Program-made: the position numbers and the translations under genes | Assembly (NCBI RefSeq): GCF_036387535.1 | Contig: NZ_DASVTO010000154.1 | Span: forward strand, 1-64,000 | Source of the DNA: Sphingomonas_R sp036387535 | GTDB taxonomy: Bacteria > Pseudomonadota > Alphaproteobacteria > Sphingomonadales > Sphingomonadaceae | Reading direction: 5' to 3' | DNA: 64,000 nucleotides | In this document: positions 9,460-19,154 of the stretch, one piece after another | Layout of the letters: each line of letters begins with the position of its first letter | Position numbering within the stretch: position 1 is the first letter of the stretch | Notes under the pieces: generated by a model | Seen by the model: the letters and a program-made list of their open reading frames with translations, nothing else | Told to the model about the DNA's origin: nothing | Database searches by the model: none

Positions 9460-11550
9460 CTAGCGCGCCAACGCGGTCAGCGTTCCCGGGGTCAGCACCT
9501 GCGGCAGCACGCGCAGCGCTCCCCCGCTTTTGCCGGAAAACAGGTAGAGCGGTACCCCCGACCGGCCATGTTCGCCCAGGAAGCGGGAAATCTCCGCATC
9601 GCCGTTGGTCCAGTCGCCTACCATCGTCACGATACCCGCCTTCGCAAACGCGTCGCGGACTTCCGCCCGCTCGATCGCGCCCTTTTCATTGACCTTGCAC
9701 GTCAGGCACCAGTCGGCGGTGAAATACAGGAACACCGGCGTTCCCGCGGCCTGATATGCGGCCAATTTGACGCGGTCGAACGGCACGCCCGTTGACGCGG
9801 TGCTGGTGGCGGTGGCACCCACGGCATCCACGGAGCGCGGCACGATCACGACCAGCGCCAGCGCTGCTGCCGTCGCCGGCACCAGCGGCCACCAGGCGCG
9901 CGTTTGCCCGCCCGCCTGCCGCACCCCGACCCACCACAGCCCGATCGTCAGCAGCATCGCCGCGAACAGCCCCAGTGTCATCCCGTCGACCCCCGCCTGC
10001 CGTCCCAGGATCCACGCCAGCCCCAGTGCAGTCGCGAACATCGGCAGCGCCAGCACGCGGCGCAGCACATCCATCCATGCGCCCGGTCGCGGCAACACCG
10101 CCCGCAACCGTGGAATATAGCCCAGCAGCAGGAACGGCACCGCCATCCCCAGTCCCAGTCCGGCGAACACCGCCAGCGCCGCCAGCGTGGGCAGGACCAG
10201 CGCCGCGCCCAACGCCGCACCCATGAACGGACCGGTACAGGGCGTCGCAATGAACGCCGCCAGCGCACCGGTCCAGAATGCGCCGCCCACGCCGCGCTTC
10301 GCCGCCAGCGCACCGCCGCCGGAAATCGCCGGCAACTCGAACAGCCCCGCCAGGTTGAACCCGATCGCCGCCGTCAGCAGCATCAGCAACAGGATGATGC
10401 GCGGGTCCTGCAACTGGAACGCCCAGCCTGCCGCGCTGCCGCCCGCCCGCAAGGTCAGCAACACGGCACCCAATGCGACGCAGACCAGGATCACACCCGC
10501 GGCATAGGCCAGCGCCTCGTGCCGCACGGTGCGCTCATCGTGACCGCCCCGCGCCAGGCTCAGCGCCTTCAGGCTCAAAATCGGGAAGACGCACGGCATC
10601 ACGTTCAGCAGCAATCCGCCCAGCATCGCGCCGCCCAGCGCCGCCAGCACGGTGCCAAGCCCCGCGCTTCCCGCCTGATCCGTCGCATCGTCTGCGGCGC
10701 CGATTGCCACGCCTGCGGCAGGCACCGACCCGGGCACGGCGGTCAGCGTCAGCCCGACGCCTCGCGCGATCCGCAATACGCCGGTCACCACGGCCGGCGC
10801 CGCGCCCTTGGCCACAGTCTCGACGATCAGCGCATCACCCTGCCGCGACACGCGCTGCGGGGCGGCATAGTCGATCACGCGGTCGGTCAGCGGGAAGAAA
10901 TAGGGATCGGCGACCCGCACCGAAGCCGGCATCGGCACCGCCATCCGATAGCGTCCGCCCGACACCGCAAACCGCGCCCGCCCGCCAAGCGGCTTCGGCA
11001 GGGCCGCGCGATATCCGTCGAACACCCGTCGCGCCGCTGGGGTCACGGCACCGTCGCCCACCGTCAGCACGGTCGACAGGTCCGCGCGTTCCGGGACGCA
11101 GATTTCGCGGGTGCACGCCAGATAATCGATCCGCACCCGGATCGGCAGCGTCGTGCCCTTCGCCAATCCTGCCGGGATGGTCAGTGTCAGCGGCTGTGCA
11201 TACCGGCCTTCATAGACGAAGTTCATCAGTCCCGCGACGATCAGCGTCTGCGGCACCGGATAGCCGATCGGTCCCGCCGTCACGCCACGCGGCAATGTCC
11301 ACGTCGCCCGCGTCTCGACGCCCGCATCGCCCGGATTCTTCCAATAGCCGTGCCAGCCCGCGTCCGGCGTCATGACGAACGCCAGCGTGGTCGTCGCTCC
11401 GCTTCTGGGTACCGCGCTCTCCGCGACCAGTTGCGCACGGATGTGCGGCACGCCGCGCCCGCCCGGTTGCGCGGTGGCGGGCGCCGCAATCACATGCATC
11501 AGCAGGCCGATGGCCAACAGTGTCACGATACGGAAACAGGACGCGATCAT
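9460..11550 (-). CDS. ScsB/DsbD-like thiol:disulfide interchange protein
   Basis: This 696-residue transmembrane electron carrier takes electrons from cytosolic thioredoxin to periplasmic partners. After a signal peptide there is a large periplasmic domain ending in RIDYLACTREICVPE with the two Cys of the alpha domain, then about eight membrane helices with the redox pair LNVMPCVFPILSLK and ATPCTGPFMG, then a C-terminal thioredoxin domain with ADWCLTCK. The N-terminal WHGYWKNPGDAG style is that of ScsB proteins rather than classical DsbD. GGGAG 5 bases before the ATG at 11550 decides that start over 11565. Its specific periplasmic client is not encoded nearby. Confidence 0.92.
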   Translation of the reverse strand: MIASCFRIVTLLAIGLLMHVIAAPATAQPGGRGVPHIRAQLVAESAVPRSGATTTLAFVMTPDAGWHGYWKNPGDAGVETRATWTLPRGVTAGPIGYPVPQTLIVAGLMNFVYEGRYAQPLTLTIPAGLAKGTTLPIRVRIDYLACTREICVPERADLSTVLTVGDGAVTPAARRVFDGYRAALPKPLGGRARFAVSGGRYRMAVPMPASVRVADPYFFPLTDRVIDYAAPQRVSRQGDALIVETVAKGAAPAVVTGVLRIARGVGLTLTAVPGSVPAAGVAIGAADDATDQAGSAGLGTVLAALGGAMLGGLLLNVMPCVFPILSLKALSLARGGHDERTVRHEALAYAAGVILVCVALGAVLLTLRAGGSAAGWAFQLQDPRIILLLMLLTAAIGFNLAGLFELPAISGGGALAAKRGVGGAFWTGALAAFIATPCTGPFMGAALGAALVLPTLAALAVFAGLGLGMAVPFLLLGYIPRLRAVLPRPGAWMDVLRRVLALPMFATALGLAWILGRQAGVDGMTLGLFAAMLLTIGLWWVGVRQAGGQTRAWWPLVPATAAALALVVIVPRSVDAVGATATSTASTGVPFDRVKLAAYQAAGTPVFLYFTADWCLTCKVNEKGAIERAEVRDAFAKAGIVTMVGDWTNGDAEISRFLGEHGRSGVPLYLFSGKSGGALRVLPQVLTPGTLTALAR

Positions 11551-11606
11551 CGACACTCCCAACATGCTGGTGATGGGCTATAGCATGGCCGACCGCGCTG
11601 TGGAGA

Positions 11607-13238
11607 ATGTCCTTGTCCCGATCGTTCCGTGCCCTTGCCGCCGTCGTCCTGCTCGCCACCCCGCTGACCGCCATCGCGCAGCCGACGCCCCCAAAGCTGC
11701 TCGTTACCATCTCGATCGATCAGTTCTCCGCCGATCTGTTCGCGGAATATCGCCCGCTCTACACCGCCGGTCTGAAGCGTCTGGAACAGGGCGCGGTCTT
11801 CCCGTCGGGCTACCAAAGCCACGCCGCAACCGAAACGTGCCCCGGGCACAGCACGATCCTGACCGGCGCGCACCCGTCGCGAACCGGGATCATTGCCAAC
11901 AACTGGTATGATCTGTCGCTGCCGCGCGCGGACAAGAAAGTCTATTGCACCGAAGACCCCACCGTCCCCGGCAGCAGCTCCGACAGCTACACCGTCTCCC
12001 CGCAATTTCTGAAGGTGCCGACGCTGGGCGACAGGATGAAGGCCGCCAATCCGCAAAGCCGCGTCGTCTCGGTCGCCGGCAAGGACCGTGCCGCGGTGAT
12101 GATGGGCGGCCATGCCATCGACCAGGCCTGGTATTGGGGCGGCAAGAGCTTCGTCACCCTGCCCGGCCGCACGGCGCCGGCTCCGGCAGCCGTCGCCCGC
12201 GTCAATGCCGATGTCGCGGCGGTTCTCGCGCGTCCCGGCCGCGCCGTGCTGCCGGCCGCCTGCACTACACGGGCGGCCGCCGTGCATGTCGGCACGCGCG
12301 ACGTCGGCACGCTGATCGCGCGCAAGGCGGCTGACGTCGGCGGCTTCCGCACCGCACTCGATTTCGATCGGGAGGTGACCGATCTGGCGGTGGCGCTCAT
12401 CAAGGATCTGAAACTGGGTCAGGGCGATGCCCCCGACGCGCTGTCGATCGGCCTGTCCGCCACCGATGCCGTCGGTCATGCTTATGGTACCGAAGGCGCG
12501 GAGATGTGCGCGCAGGTGCTGGGCGTGGATGCCAATGTCGGCCGCATCCTCGCCGCGCTGGATGCCAGCAAGGTGCCTTACGCCGTCGTCCTGACCGCCG
12601 ATCACGGCGGCCATGACCTGCCCGAACGCAACGCCGCCCGCGGCATCGCCGATGCGCAGCGCGTCGATCCCGCGCTGTCTCCCGCAGCCGTGGGTCAGGC
12701 GCTTGCGGCCGAATTCAAGCTGACCGGCCCGGTCCTCTACGGAGATGGTCCGTTCGGCGACATCTATCTGTCGCGCGATATTCCCGCCGATATCCGCCCC
12801 CGCGTGCTGGAAGCGGCGCGTGCCCGCTATCTCGCCCATCCACAGGTCGCCGGCGTGTTCACGGCAGCCGAACTGCGGCGGATGCCCAGCCCGCGCCCGC
12901 CGGTGGAGGAATGGTCGCTTGCCGAACGCTTCCGCGCCAGCTTCGACCCGGAACGCTCGGGCGATCTGCTCGTCGCGCTCAAGCCGCACGTCACGCCGAT
13001 CGCCGATCCGAAGGGCAGCGTCGCGACCCATGGCTCACCCTGGATCTACGATCGCCGTGTGCCAATGCTGTTCTACCGCCCCGGCACCACGGGGTTCGAA
13101 CAGCCGCTTTCGGTGGAAACTGTCGACATTCTGCCGACCCTGGCCGCCCTCATCGCGCTTCCGGTGCCCGCCGCCGAAATCGACGGCCGCTGTCTGGATC
13201 TCGATCCCGGCCCCGTGGATACCTGCGCGGCGCGATGA
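11607..13238 (+). CDS. PafA-type alkaline phosphatase / type I phosphodiesterase family protein, exported
   Basis: This 543-residue alkaline-phosphatase-superfamily enzyme has a signal peptide (ALAAVVLLATPLTAIAQ) and the metal and nucleophile motifs of the calcium/zinc PafA and nucleotide pyrophosphatase branch: SIDQFSADLF for the first Asp ligand, ETCPGHSTILTG with Thr77 as likely nucleophile, SATDAVGHAYG, and TADHGGHDLPER. It should release phosphate from monoesters in the periplasm. The ATG at 11607 sits only 2 bases from GGAG, so a TTG at 11613 with better spacing is also possible. It diverges from the DsbD-like gene across 56 bp. Confidence 0.9.
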   Translation: MSLSRSFRALAAVVLLATPLTAIAQPTPPKLLVTISIDQFSADLFAEYRPLYTAGLKRLEQGAVFPSGYQSHAATETCPGHSTILTGAHPSRTGIIANNWYDLSLPRADKKVYCTEDPTVPGSSSDSYTVSPQFLKVPTLGDRMKAANPQSRVVSVAGKDRAAVMMGGHAIDQAWYWGGKSFVTLPGRTAPAPAAVARVNADVAAVLARPGRAVLPAACTTRAAAVHVGTRDVGTLIARKAADVGGFRTALDFDREVTDLAVALIKDLKLGQGDAPDALSIGLSATDAVGHAYGTEGAEMCAQVLGVDANVGRILAALDASKVPYAVVLTADHGGHDLPERNAARGIADAQRVDPALSPAAVGQALAAEFKLTGPVLYGDGPFGDIYLSRDIPADIRPRVLEAARARYLAHPQVAGVFTAAELRRMPSPRPPVEEWSLAERFRASFDPERSGDLLVALKPHVTPIADPKGSVATHGSPWIYDRRVPMLFYRPGTTGFEQPLSVETVDILPTLAALIALPVPAAEIDGRCLDLDPGPVDTCAAR

Positions 13239-13358
13239 TCGCGAGTTGGCGCCCCGGCGGAGGCCGTGGCCCGGGCGCTTCCGCCAATCCGGCGTTTCAG
13301 GCATGGCACCTGCGTTCCTGGATTCCGGATTACGTCCGGGATGCCATGTTCGGGAATG

Positions 13359-14288
13359 TCAGTTCCGCGAATCCATCGCCGTTATCCTGGGTCCAAGCTG
13401 GTTGCGCCCGATCTTCAACGGCTCATGCGCGAAATCCGCGACGAAAGTCGACGACCACGTCACCCCCGGCGCCAGCGATGCGCGGTTGCCGTCGATCACC
13501 AGCCCAGTCGAGGGGTTGGCGCGTGCCTCGGGCGCAACCGTGATGAAAGCGCTGTGGTTTTCCTTGTCCTTGCCCTGGACGAATTCATTGCCCGTGATCC
13601 GCCCGGTGGCGCCGTTGGACAGGTCGATCATGTAATTGGTGCCACGCCCCTGCGTGTCGTCGAAACTGCTGTCGACGATCGCTACGCGCCGCGCCCGGGT
13701 CTTGACATAATGGCCGCCACGTCCGCGTTCGAACCGGCTGTTCGCCACGTCCAGCATGCCGGAACTGCCGATATACAGCCCATGCGCACAGCCTCCGGCT
13801 CCCTCGCATGTCCCCAGTCCGGAAAAGGTCGACCGGCGGATCGTCACCACCTGCGCCGGATCGTCGACGGTCAGGATACCCTGCTCGCTGTCCCGGAACG
13901 CGCTGTTCGTGACGGTCAGGTTCCCTTTCTCCAGCCGGATGCCGGCGCCGTTGCGGTCGGGCACGCCGATGTTGCGAAACACCAGCCCGTCGACGGCCGC
14001 ATCACGCCCGCGCAGCACCAGCGTCGCCTTGCCCTCGCACGTCCCGCCGTCGAAGATCGCGGTTCCCGATATCGCCGCCGCAAACGCCACCCGGCCGCCA
14101 CTGACCACCGCGCAATCCTTGAACGTGCCGGCCGCGATCCGGATCGTCCCGTCGCCTGCCCCGATCGCGTCGACCGCATCCTGCAACCGGTAGAAACTCT
14201 GCCCGTTTCCCGTCACGGTGAAGGGGCCAGCCCCCTGTGCGACAGCAGTGGCGGACAATAGGGCGGCAGCAAGGATCAGCTTTTTCAT
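13359..14288 (-). CDS. Exported right-handed parallel beta-helix protein
   Basis: This 309-residue protein starts with a clear signal peptide (MKKLILAAALLSATAVAQG). Beyond it are repeated short strands rich in Val, Gly, Asn and Asp (VDGLVFRNIG, LTVTNSAFRDS, VVTIRRSTFSG, LDVANSRFERG), the pattern of a right-handed parallel beta-helix as in pectate-lyase-like or NosD/PbH1 proteins. No catalytic residues can be assigned. It may bind or cleave polysaccharide. It follows metH by 83 bp on the same strand and might be a read-through gene of that operon. The start at 14288 begins the signal peptide; the extension to 14351 does not fit. Confidence 0.75.
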   Translation of the reverse strand: MKKLILAAALLSATAVAQGAGPFTVTGNGQSFYRLQDAVDAIGAGDGTIRIAAGTFKDCAVVSGGRVAFAAAISGTAIFDGGTCEGKATLVLRGRDAAVDGLVFRNIGVPDRNGAGIRLEKGNLTVTNSAFRDSEQGILTVDDPAQVVTIRRSTFSGLGTCEGAGGCAHGLYIGSSGMLDVANSRFERGRGGHYVKTRARRVAIVDSSFDDTQGRGTNYMIDLSNGATGRITGNEFVQGKDKENHSAFITVAPEARANPSTGLVIDGNRASLAPGVTWSSTFVADFAHEPLKIGRNQLGPRITAMDSRN

Positions 14289-14371
14289 GGCGCGGACAAT
14301 GCCCGCGTACGCACAGAAGTCGAGCGCGATCCTCCGCCATTGCTGCTCCATAACGGAACAGCCGGCCTTCG

Positions 14372-17011
14372 TCAGTCCAGGTTCGGCCGTAACCAGCGTT
14401 CCGCCGTATCCAGGTCGACGCCGCGCCGCGCCGCATAGTCGACCAGTTGGTCGCGACCGACCCGCGCCACCCCGAAATAGGCGCTGTCCGGATGCCCGAA
14501 ATAGAAACCGGACACCGCCGCAGTCGGCAGCATCGCAAAGCTTTCGGTCAGCGTGATTCCGGTTGCCTGTGAAGCCTGCAGCAGGTCGAACAGGATCGGT
14601 TTCAGGCTATGGTCCGGACAGGCGGGGTAACCGGGCGCCGGGCGGATGCCACGATACTGCTCCTTCACCAGCGCCTCGTTGGTCAACTGCTCGCCCGCGG
14701 CATAGCCCCACAGGTCGGCGCGGACATACAGATGTAGCCGCTCGGCAAACGCCTCCGCCAACCGGTCGGCCAGCGCTTTCAGCAGGATATCCTGATAATC
14801 GTCGTGGTTCGCCTTGAACCCGGCCAGATGCTCCTCGATCCCGTGCCCCGCCGTCACCGCAAAGCCGCCGATCCAATCGCCCGCCGGATCGATGAAATCG
14901 GCCAGACACATGTTGGCGCGACCCTCGCGCTTGCGGATCTGCTGGCGCAGCATCGGCAGCGCAATCTCGCCATCGTCGGTCCGCACCAGGATATCGTCGC
15001 CCTCGCGCCGGCATGGCCACAGCGCGGCGACACCCCGTGCCGTCAGCCACTTCTCGCCGATGACCCGGTCCAGCATCGCCTGCGCATCCTCCCACAGGCC
15101 GCGCGCGCTTTCCCCCACGATCGGGTCGGACAGGATCGCCGGATAATTGCCGGCAAGCTCCCACGCACGGAAGAAGGGCGTCCAGTCGATATAGTCCCGC
15201 AGATCCTCCAGCGGCCATTCCGGAAAGACATGCGTGCCCGGCCTGTTCGGCGCGGCCGGCTTCTGCGCGAAATCGGCCGCGAAGCCATTGTCCCGCGCCT
15301 CGTCCAGCGGCGCCAGGTCGCTTTGCCCCTTGTTGGCACGCGCCACCCGCACCGCTTCATATTCGGCGGCCGTCCGCGCCACGAACCCGTCGCGCTGGGT
15401 ATCGGACATCAGGGTCGACGCGACGCCCACCGCGCGCGATGCATCCAGCACATGCACCACCGGCCCTGCATATTTCGGCGCGATCCGGAGGGCGGTATGC
15501 ACCTTCGACGTGGTCGCCCCACCGATCAGCAGCGGCATCGTCATGTTGCTGCGCGCCATCTCGGCGGCAACCGTCACCATCTCGTCCAACGATGGCGTGA
15601 TCAGGCCGGACAGCCCGATCATGTCGGCATCATTGTCGGCCGCCGCCTTCAGGATCTCCGTCCACGGCACCATCACGCCCATGTCGATCACTTCATAGCC
15701 GTTGCATTGCAACACCACGCCGACGATGTTCTTGCCGATGTCATGCACGTCGCCCTTGACGGTCGCCATGATGATCCGGCCCTTGGCGCGCGTGCCCGGC
15801 TCCTTCTGCGCCTCGATGAACGGCAGCAGATGGGCGACCGCCTTTTTCATCACCCGCGCGGATTTCACGACCTGCGGCAGGAACATCTTGCCCGATCCGA
15901 ACAGGTCGCCGACGACGTTCATCCCGTCCATCAACGGCCCTTCGATCACCTCGATCGGCCGCGGATAAAGCTGTCGCGCTTCCTCGGTATCCTCCACGAC
16001 ATGCGCGTCGATCCCCTTGACCAGCGCATGTTCCAGCCGTTTCACCACATCCCAGCCGCGCCATTCCGCCGCCGCCTTTTCCGCCACCGCGTCGGTCCCG
16101 CGATATTTCTCGGCCAGCGTGATCATCCGCTCGGTCGCATCCTCGCGCCGGTCCCAGATGACGTCCTCGCACGCCTCGCGCAGCTCGGGATCGATCGCGT
16201 CGTACACGTCAAGCTGCCCGGCATTGACGATGCCCATGTCCATGCCCGCCTGGATCGCATGGTACAGGAACACCGAATGCATCGCCCGCCGCACCGGTTC
16301 GTTGCCGCGGAACGAGAAGCTCAGATTGGAGACACCACCGGAAATGTGAGCATGCGGGCACCGCACCCGGATGTCGCGGCACGCCTCGATGAAATCGATC
16401 GCATAGCGGCGATGCTCGTCAATGCCGGTCGCAATCGCAAAGATGTTCGGATCGAAGATGATGTCCTGCGGATCGAACCCGATCCCCACCAGCAGGTCAT
16501 AGGCGCGTCCGCAAATCTCGACCTTGCGCGCGCGGGTGTCCGCCTGTCCGACCTCGTCGAACGCCATGACGACGACGGCCGCACCATAAGCCATCACCTT
16601 CCGCGCATATTTCAGGAACTCGGCCTCGCCCTCCTTCATGCTGATCGAATTGACGATCGGCTTGCCGGACACGCATTTCAGCCCGGCCTCGATCACGGTC
16701 CATTTGGAACTGTCGACCATCACGGGCACGCGCGCGATATCGGGCTCGGCCGCGATCAGCTTCAGAAAGGTGGTCATCGCCACCTCCGCGTCCAGCAGGC
16801 CCTCGTCCATGTTGACGTCTACGACCTGCGCGCCCGCCTCCACCTGCTGCCGCGCCACCTCGACCGCGGCGGGATAGTCGCCCGCCATGATCAGCTTCTT
16901 GAACTTCGCCGACCCCGTCACATTGGTCCGCTCGCCGATATTGACGAAGTTGGCGGTCGACACCGCCGGGGTCTCGTCATCGGGAAGCAGGGAAGCGGTC
17001 GCCACGTTCAT
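14372..17011 (-). CDS. metH: Cobalamin-dependent methionine synthase, C-terminal half (folate, B12 and reactivation domains)
   Basis: This 879-residue protein carries modules 2-4 of MetH, which moves a methyl group from methyltetrahydrofolate through cobalamin to homocysteine. The pterin-binding barrel comes first (NFVNIGERTNVTGS, about residues 20-290), then the cobalamin cap and Rossmann domains with KGDVHDIGKNI, where His423 is the lower ligand to cobalt, and SGLITPS. The C-terminal third is the SAM reactivation domain with RPAPGYPACPDH. The homocysteine domain is a separate gene 85 bp upstream (17097-18152). Splitting of MetH at exactly this junction is known in several alphaproteobacteria, so this is probably functional and not a frameshift. 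Confidence 0.97.
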   Translation of the reverse strand: MNVATASLLPDDETPAVSTANFVNIGERTNVTGSAKFKKLIMAGDYPAAVEVARQQVEAGAQVVDVNMDEGLLDAEVAMTTFLKLIAAEPDIARVPVMVDSSKWTVIEAGLKCVSGKPIVNSISMKEGEAEFLKYARKVMAYGAAVVVMAFDEVGQADTRARKVEICGRAYDLLVGIGFDPQDIIFDPNIFAIATGIDEHRRYAIDFIEACRDIRVRCPHAHISGGVSNLSFSFRGNEPVRRAMHSVFLYHAIQAGMDMGIVNAGQLDVYDAIDPELREACEDVIWDRREDATERMITLAEKYRGTDAVAEKAAAEWRGWDVVKRLEHALVKGIDAHVVEDTEEARQLYPRPIEVIEGPLMDGMNVVGDLFGSGKMFLPQVVKSARVMKKAVAHLLPFIEAQKEPGTRAKGRIIMATVKGDVHDIGKNIVGVVLQCNGYEVIDMGVMVPWTEILKAAADNDADMIGLSGLITPSLDEMVTVAAEMARSNMTMPLLIGGATTSKVHTALRIAPKYAGPVVHVLDASRAVGVASTLMSDTQRDGFVARTAAEYEAVRVARANKGQSDLAPLDEARDNGFAADFAQKPAAPNRPGTHVFPEWPLEDLRDYIDWTPFFRAWELAGNYPAILSDPIVGESARGLWEDAQAMLDRVIGEKWLTARGVAALWPCRREGDDILVRTDDGEIALPMLRQQIRKREGRANMCLADFIDPAGDWIGGFAVTAGHGIEEHLAGFKANHDDYQDILLKALADRLAEAFAERLHLYVRADLWGYAAGEQLTNEALVKEQYRGIRPAPGYPACPDHSLKPILFDLLQASQATGITLTESFAMLPTAAVSGFYFGHPDSAYFGVARVGRDQLVDYAARRGVDLDTAERWLRPNLD

Positions 17012-17033
17012 TCTACCTTCAATCCAGTACCGG

Positions 17034-17086
17034 CCGCGCAGGCGGGGTCCAATTCCAACCGTCGATCTGGCCCCCCGCCTGCGCGG
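17034..17086. repeat. Inverted repeat between the two metH genes
   Basis: The 14-mer CCGCGCAGGCGGGG (17034-17047) and its exact complement (17073-17086) enclose a 25-base loop in the 85-bp gap between the metH halves. In mRNA it would form a strong GC stem just before the start of the C-half gene, where it could stabilise mRNA or tune the ratio of the two subunits. The core resembles palindromes scattered through intergenic DNA of sphingomonads; this is recalled, not checked. Confidence 0.75.
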
Positions 17087-17096
17087 GAGAGCGGAC

Positions 17097-18152
17097 TTAT
17101 GCCGCCAATACCATCGGATCCAGGCCCGCCAGCGTCGTCTTCACCGCCAGCACCGGCACCGGCCGCGGCCTGTGTCCTTGCACCGCCTTCGCCATCGCCG
17201 CGATATGCCCCGGCGTCGAACCGCAACATCCGCCGACGACATTGACCAGCTGCCCCTCCGCCCATTCGCGGATGAAACCGCCCGTCGTCTCCGGCTGCTC
17301 GTCATATTCGCCGAGATCATTGGGCAGCCCGGCATTGGGATAGACCATCACCAGCGCATCGGCGATCCCCGACAGCACCTGTACATGCGGCCGCAGCAGG
17401 TCCGCCCCGAATGCGCAGTTGAGCCCGATCGTCAGCGGCCGAGCATGCCGCACCGTATACCAGAATGCCTCGACCGAATGGCCCGACAGGTTGCGCCCCG
17501 ACATGTCGGTGATCGTCATCGAGATCATCACCGGCACCTCAGTCTCCCGCGCCTCCGCCACCTCGATCACCGCCATGATCGCCGCCTTCGCGTTCAGCGT
17601 GTCGAAGATCGTCTCGATCAGGATGAAATCGCAGCCGCCATCCAGCAGCGCCGCCGCCTGATCGGCATAGACCGCCTTCATCGTGTCGAAATCGACCGCA
17701 CGGAAACCCGGATCGTTGACGTCCGGCGACAGCGACAATGTCTTGTTGGTCGGCCCGATCGCCCCGGCCACGAACCGCGGCCGCCCGTCACGCGCCTGAT
17801 ACTCATCCGCCGCCACCCGCGCGATCCGTGCCGCCGCCAGGTTCATGTCCCGGACCAAGTGGACCGCGCCATAATCCTCCTGGCTGATCAGGTTGGCATT
17901 GAACGTGTTGGTCGACACGATGTCCGATCCCGCATCCAGATAGGCGCGCGTGATCGCATCGATCACATCGGCGCGCGTCAGCACCAGCAGGTCGTTATTT
18001 CCCTTCTGGTCGAGCGCGAGATCATACCCCCCGCGATAATCCGTTTCCTGCAACCCATAGCCCTGGATCATCGTCCCGAACGCGCCATCGGTGATCAGCA
18101 CGCGGTCGGCGGCCTGTTCGCGGAACCGGGCGGCGGCGGCAGAGGGCTTCAT
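17097..18152 (-). CDS. metH: Methionine synthase, N-terminal homocysteine S-methyltransferase half
   Basis: This 351-residue protein is the zinc-dependent homocysteine-activating barrel of MetH. It shows the start motif ITDGAFGTMIQGYGL, STNTFNANLISQ, VAGAIGPTNKTLS, and the three zinc Cys in GLNCAFGADL and VGGCCGSTPGH. It ends at the natural domain boundary, so it needs the product of the neighbouring gene (14372-17011) to complete the reaction. The ATG at 18152 with GGAA 7 bases before it is favoured over an upstream TTG. It lies 54 bp downstream of metF in the same operon. Confidence 0.95.
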   Translation of the reverse strand: MKPSAAAARFREQAADRVLITDGAFGTMIQGYGLQETDYRGGYDLALDQKGNNDLLVLTRADVIDAITRAYLDAGSDIVSTNTFNANLISQEDYGAVHLVRDMNLAAARIARVAADEYQARDGRPRFVAGAIGPTNKTLSLSPDVNDPGFRAVDFDTMKAVYADQAAALLDGGCDFILIETIFDTLNAKAAIMAVIEVAEARETEVPVMISMTITDMSGRNLSGHSVEAFWYTVRHARPLTIGLNCAFGADLLRPHVQVLSGIADALVMVYPNAGLPNDLGEYDEQPETTGGFIREWAEGQLVNVVGGCCGSTPGHIAAMAKAVQGHRPRPVPVLAVKTTLAGLDPMVLAA

Positions 18153-18206
18153 AGTCGTTTCCAATGGTAAAGGGCTGACATCCCGGCCTGTCCCCCGGCG
18201 GGAGGA

Positions 18207-19154
18207 TCAGGCCGCCTGCTCCAGCGCCACAGTTCCTGTTCCCGGCCGCTTGCCGAGCAGATGGCAGATCGCATAGGCCAGTTCGGCCCGGTTGAGCGTG
18301 TAGAAGTGAAATTCCCGCACCCCGCCCGCATACAGCTTGCGGCACATCTCGGCCGCCACCGTCGCCGCCACCAGCTGCCGCGTCGCGGGATGATCGTCCA
18401 GCCCGTCGAACAGCCGGTCCATCCACGCCGGGATCTCCGCGCCGCACATCGCGGCGAACTTGCGCGTCTGCGCCACGTTCGACACCGGCAGGATGCCCGG
18501 CACGATATCCGCGCTGATCCCCGCCGCCGCCGCGCGGTCGCGAAACCGGAAATAGGCTTCGGGGGAGAAGAAGAATTGCGTGATCGCGCGGGTCGCGCCG
18601 GAATCGATCTTGCGCTTCAGGTTCAGGATGTCGGTATCGGCGCACGTCGCCTCCGGATGCATCTCAGGATAGGCCGCGACCGAAATCTCGAACGGTGCGA
18701 TCCCGCGCAACCCCTCCACCAGTTCGGCCGCCGATCGGTAGCCGTCGGCATGCGGCGCGAACCGTTCGCCCTCCCGCGGCGGATCGCCGCGCAGTGCCAC
18801 GATATGGCGCACGCCCGCCGCCCAATAGGCCCGCGCCACCTCGGCAATTTCGTCGCGCGATGCGTCGACGCAGGTCAGGTGCGCGGCCGCCGGCACGTCG
18901 GTTTCCGCGGCGATCCGCGCCACCGTCGCGTGCGTGCGCTCGCGCGTCGACCCGCCGGCGCCGTACGTGACCGACACGAATTCCGGTTTCAACGGCGCCA
19001 GCGTCTGGATCGCCTGCCACATCGTCTGTTCCATCTTCTCGCTTTTGGGCGGAAAGAATTCGAACGACACCTTCGCATCGCCCGCGACATCCGCGAACAG
19101 CGGCGCGTCCAGCGCGCGCCGCGCTTCTTCCAGTTCGGCGACCGACATCGTCAT
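18207..19154 (-). CDS. metF: 5,10-methylenetetrahydrofolate reductase
   Basis: This 315-residue FAD enzyme makes 5-methyltetrahydrofolate, the methyl donor for the methionine synthase encoded just downstream. Family motifs are FEFFPPKSEKME, TYGAGGSTRERT, AHLTCVDASRDE and ALRGDPPREGE, in the expected order along a TIM barrel; the length is normal. The ATG at 19154 overlaps the stop of the regulator gene as ATGA and has GAGGA 7 bases before it, so translation is coupled. Control is expected through the operator at 20112-20139. Confidence 0.96.
   Translation of the reverse strand: MTMSVAELEEARRALDAPLFADVAGDAKVSFEFFPPKSEKMEQTMWQAIQTLAPLKPEFVSVTYGAGGSTRERTHATVARIAAETDVPAAAHLTCVDASRDEIAEVARAYWAAGVRHIVALRGDPPREGERFAPHADGYRSAAELVEGLRGIAPFEISVAAYPEMHPEATCADTDILNLKRKIDSGATRAITQFFFSPEAYFRFRDRAAAAGISADIVPGILPVSNVAQTRKFAAMCGAEIPAWMDRLFDGLDDHPATRQLVAATVAAEMCRKLYAGGVREFHFYTLNRAELAYAICHLLGKRPGTGTVALEQAA

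Noticed and set aside
8234..9463. 409-codon plus-strand frame across the YdfG-like gene
   Set aside because: Antisense to a family-perfect SDR; no start signal.
9904..11583. 559-codon open frame opposite the DsbD-like gene
   Set aside because: Gln/Arg/His-rich shadow with no domain.
11547..13031. 494-codon open frame opposite the PafA-type phosphatase
   Set aside because: Shadow; all metal ligands are encoded on the plus strand.
14804..17245. 813-codon open frame opposite metH
   Set aside because: Antisense shadow; composition and lack of motifs are unlike a protein.
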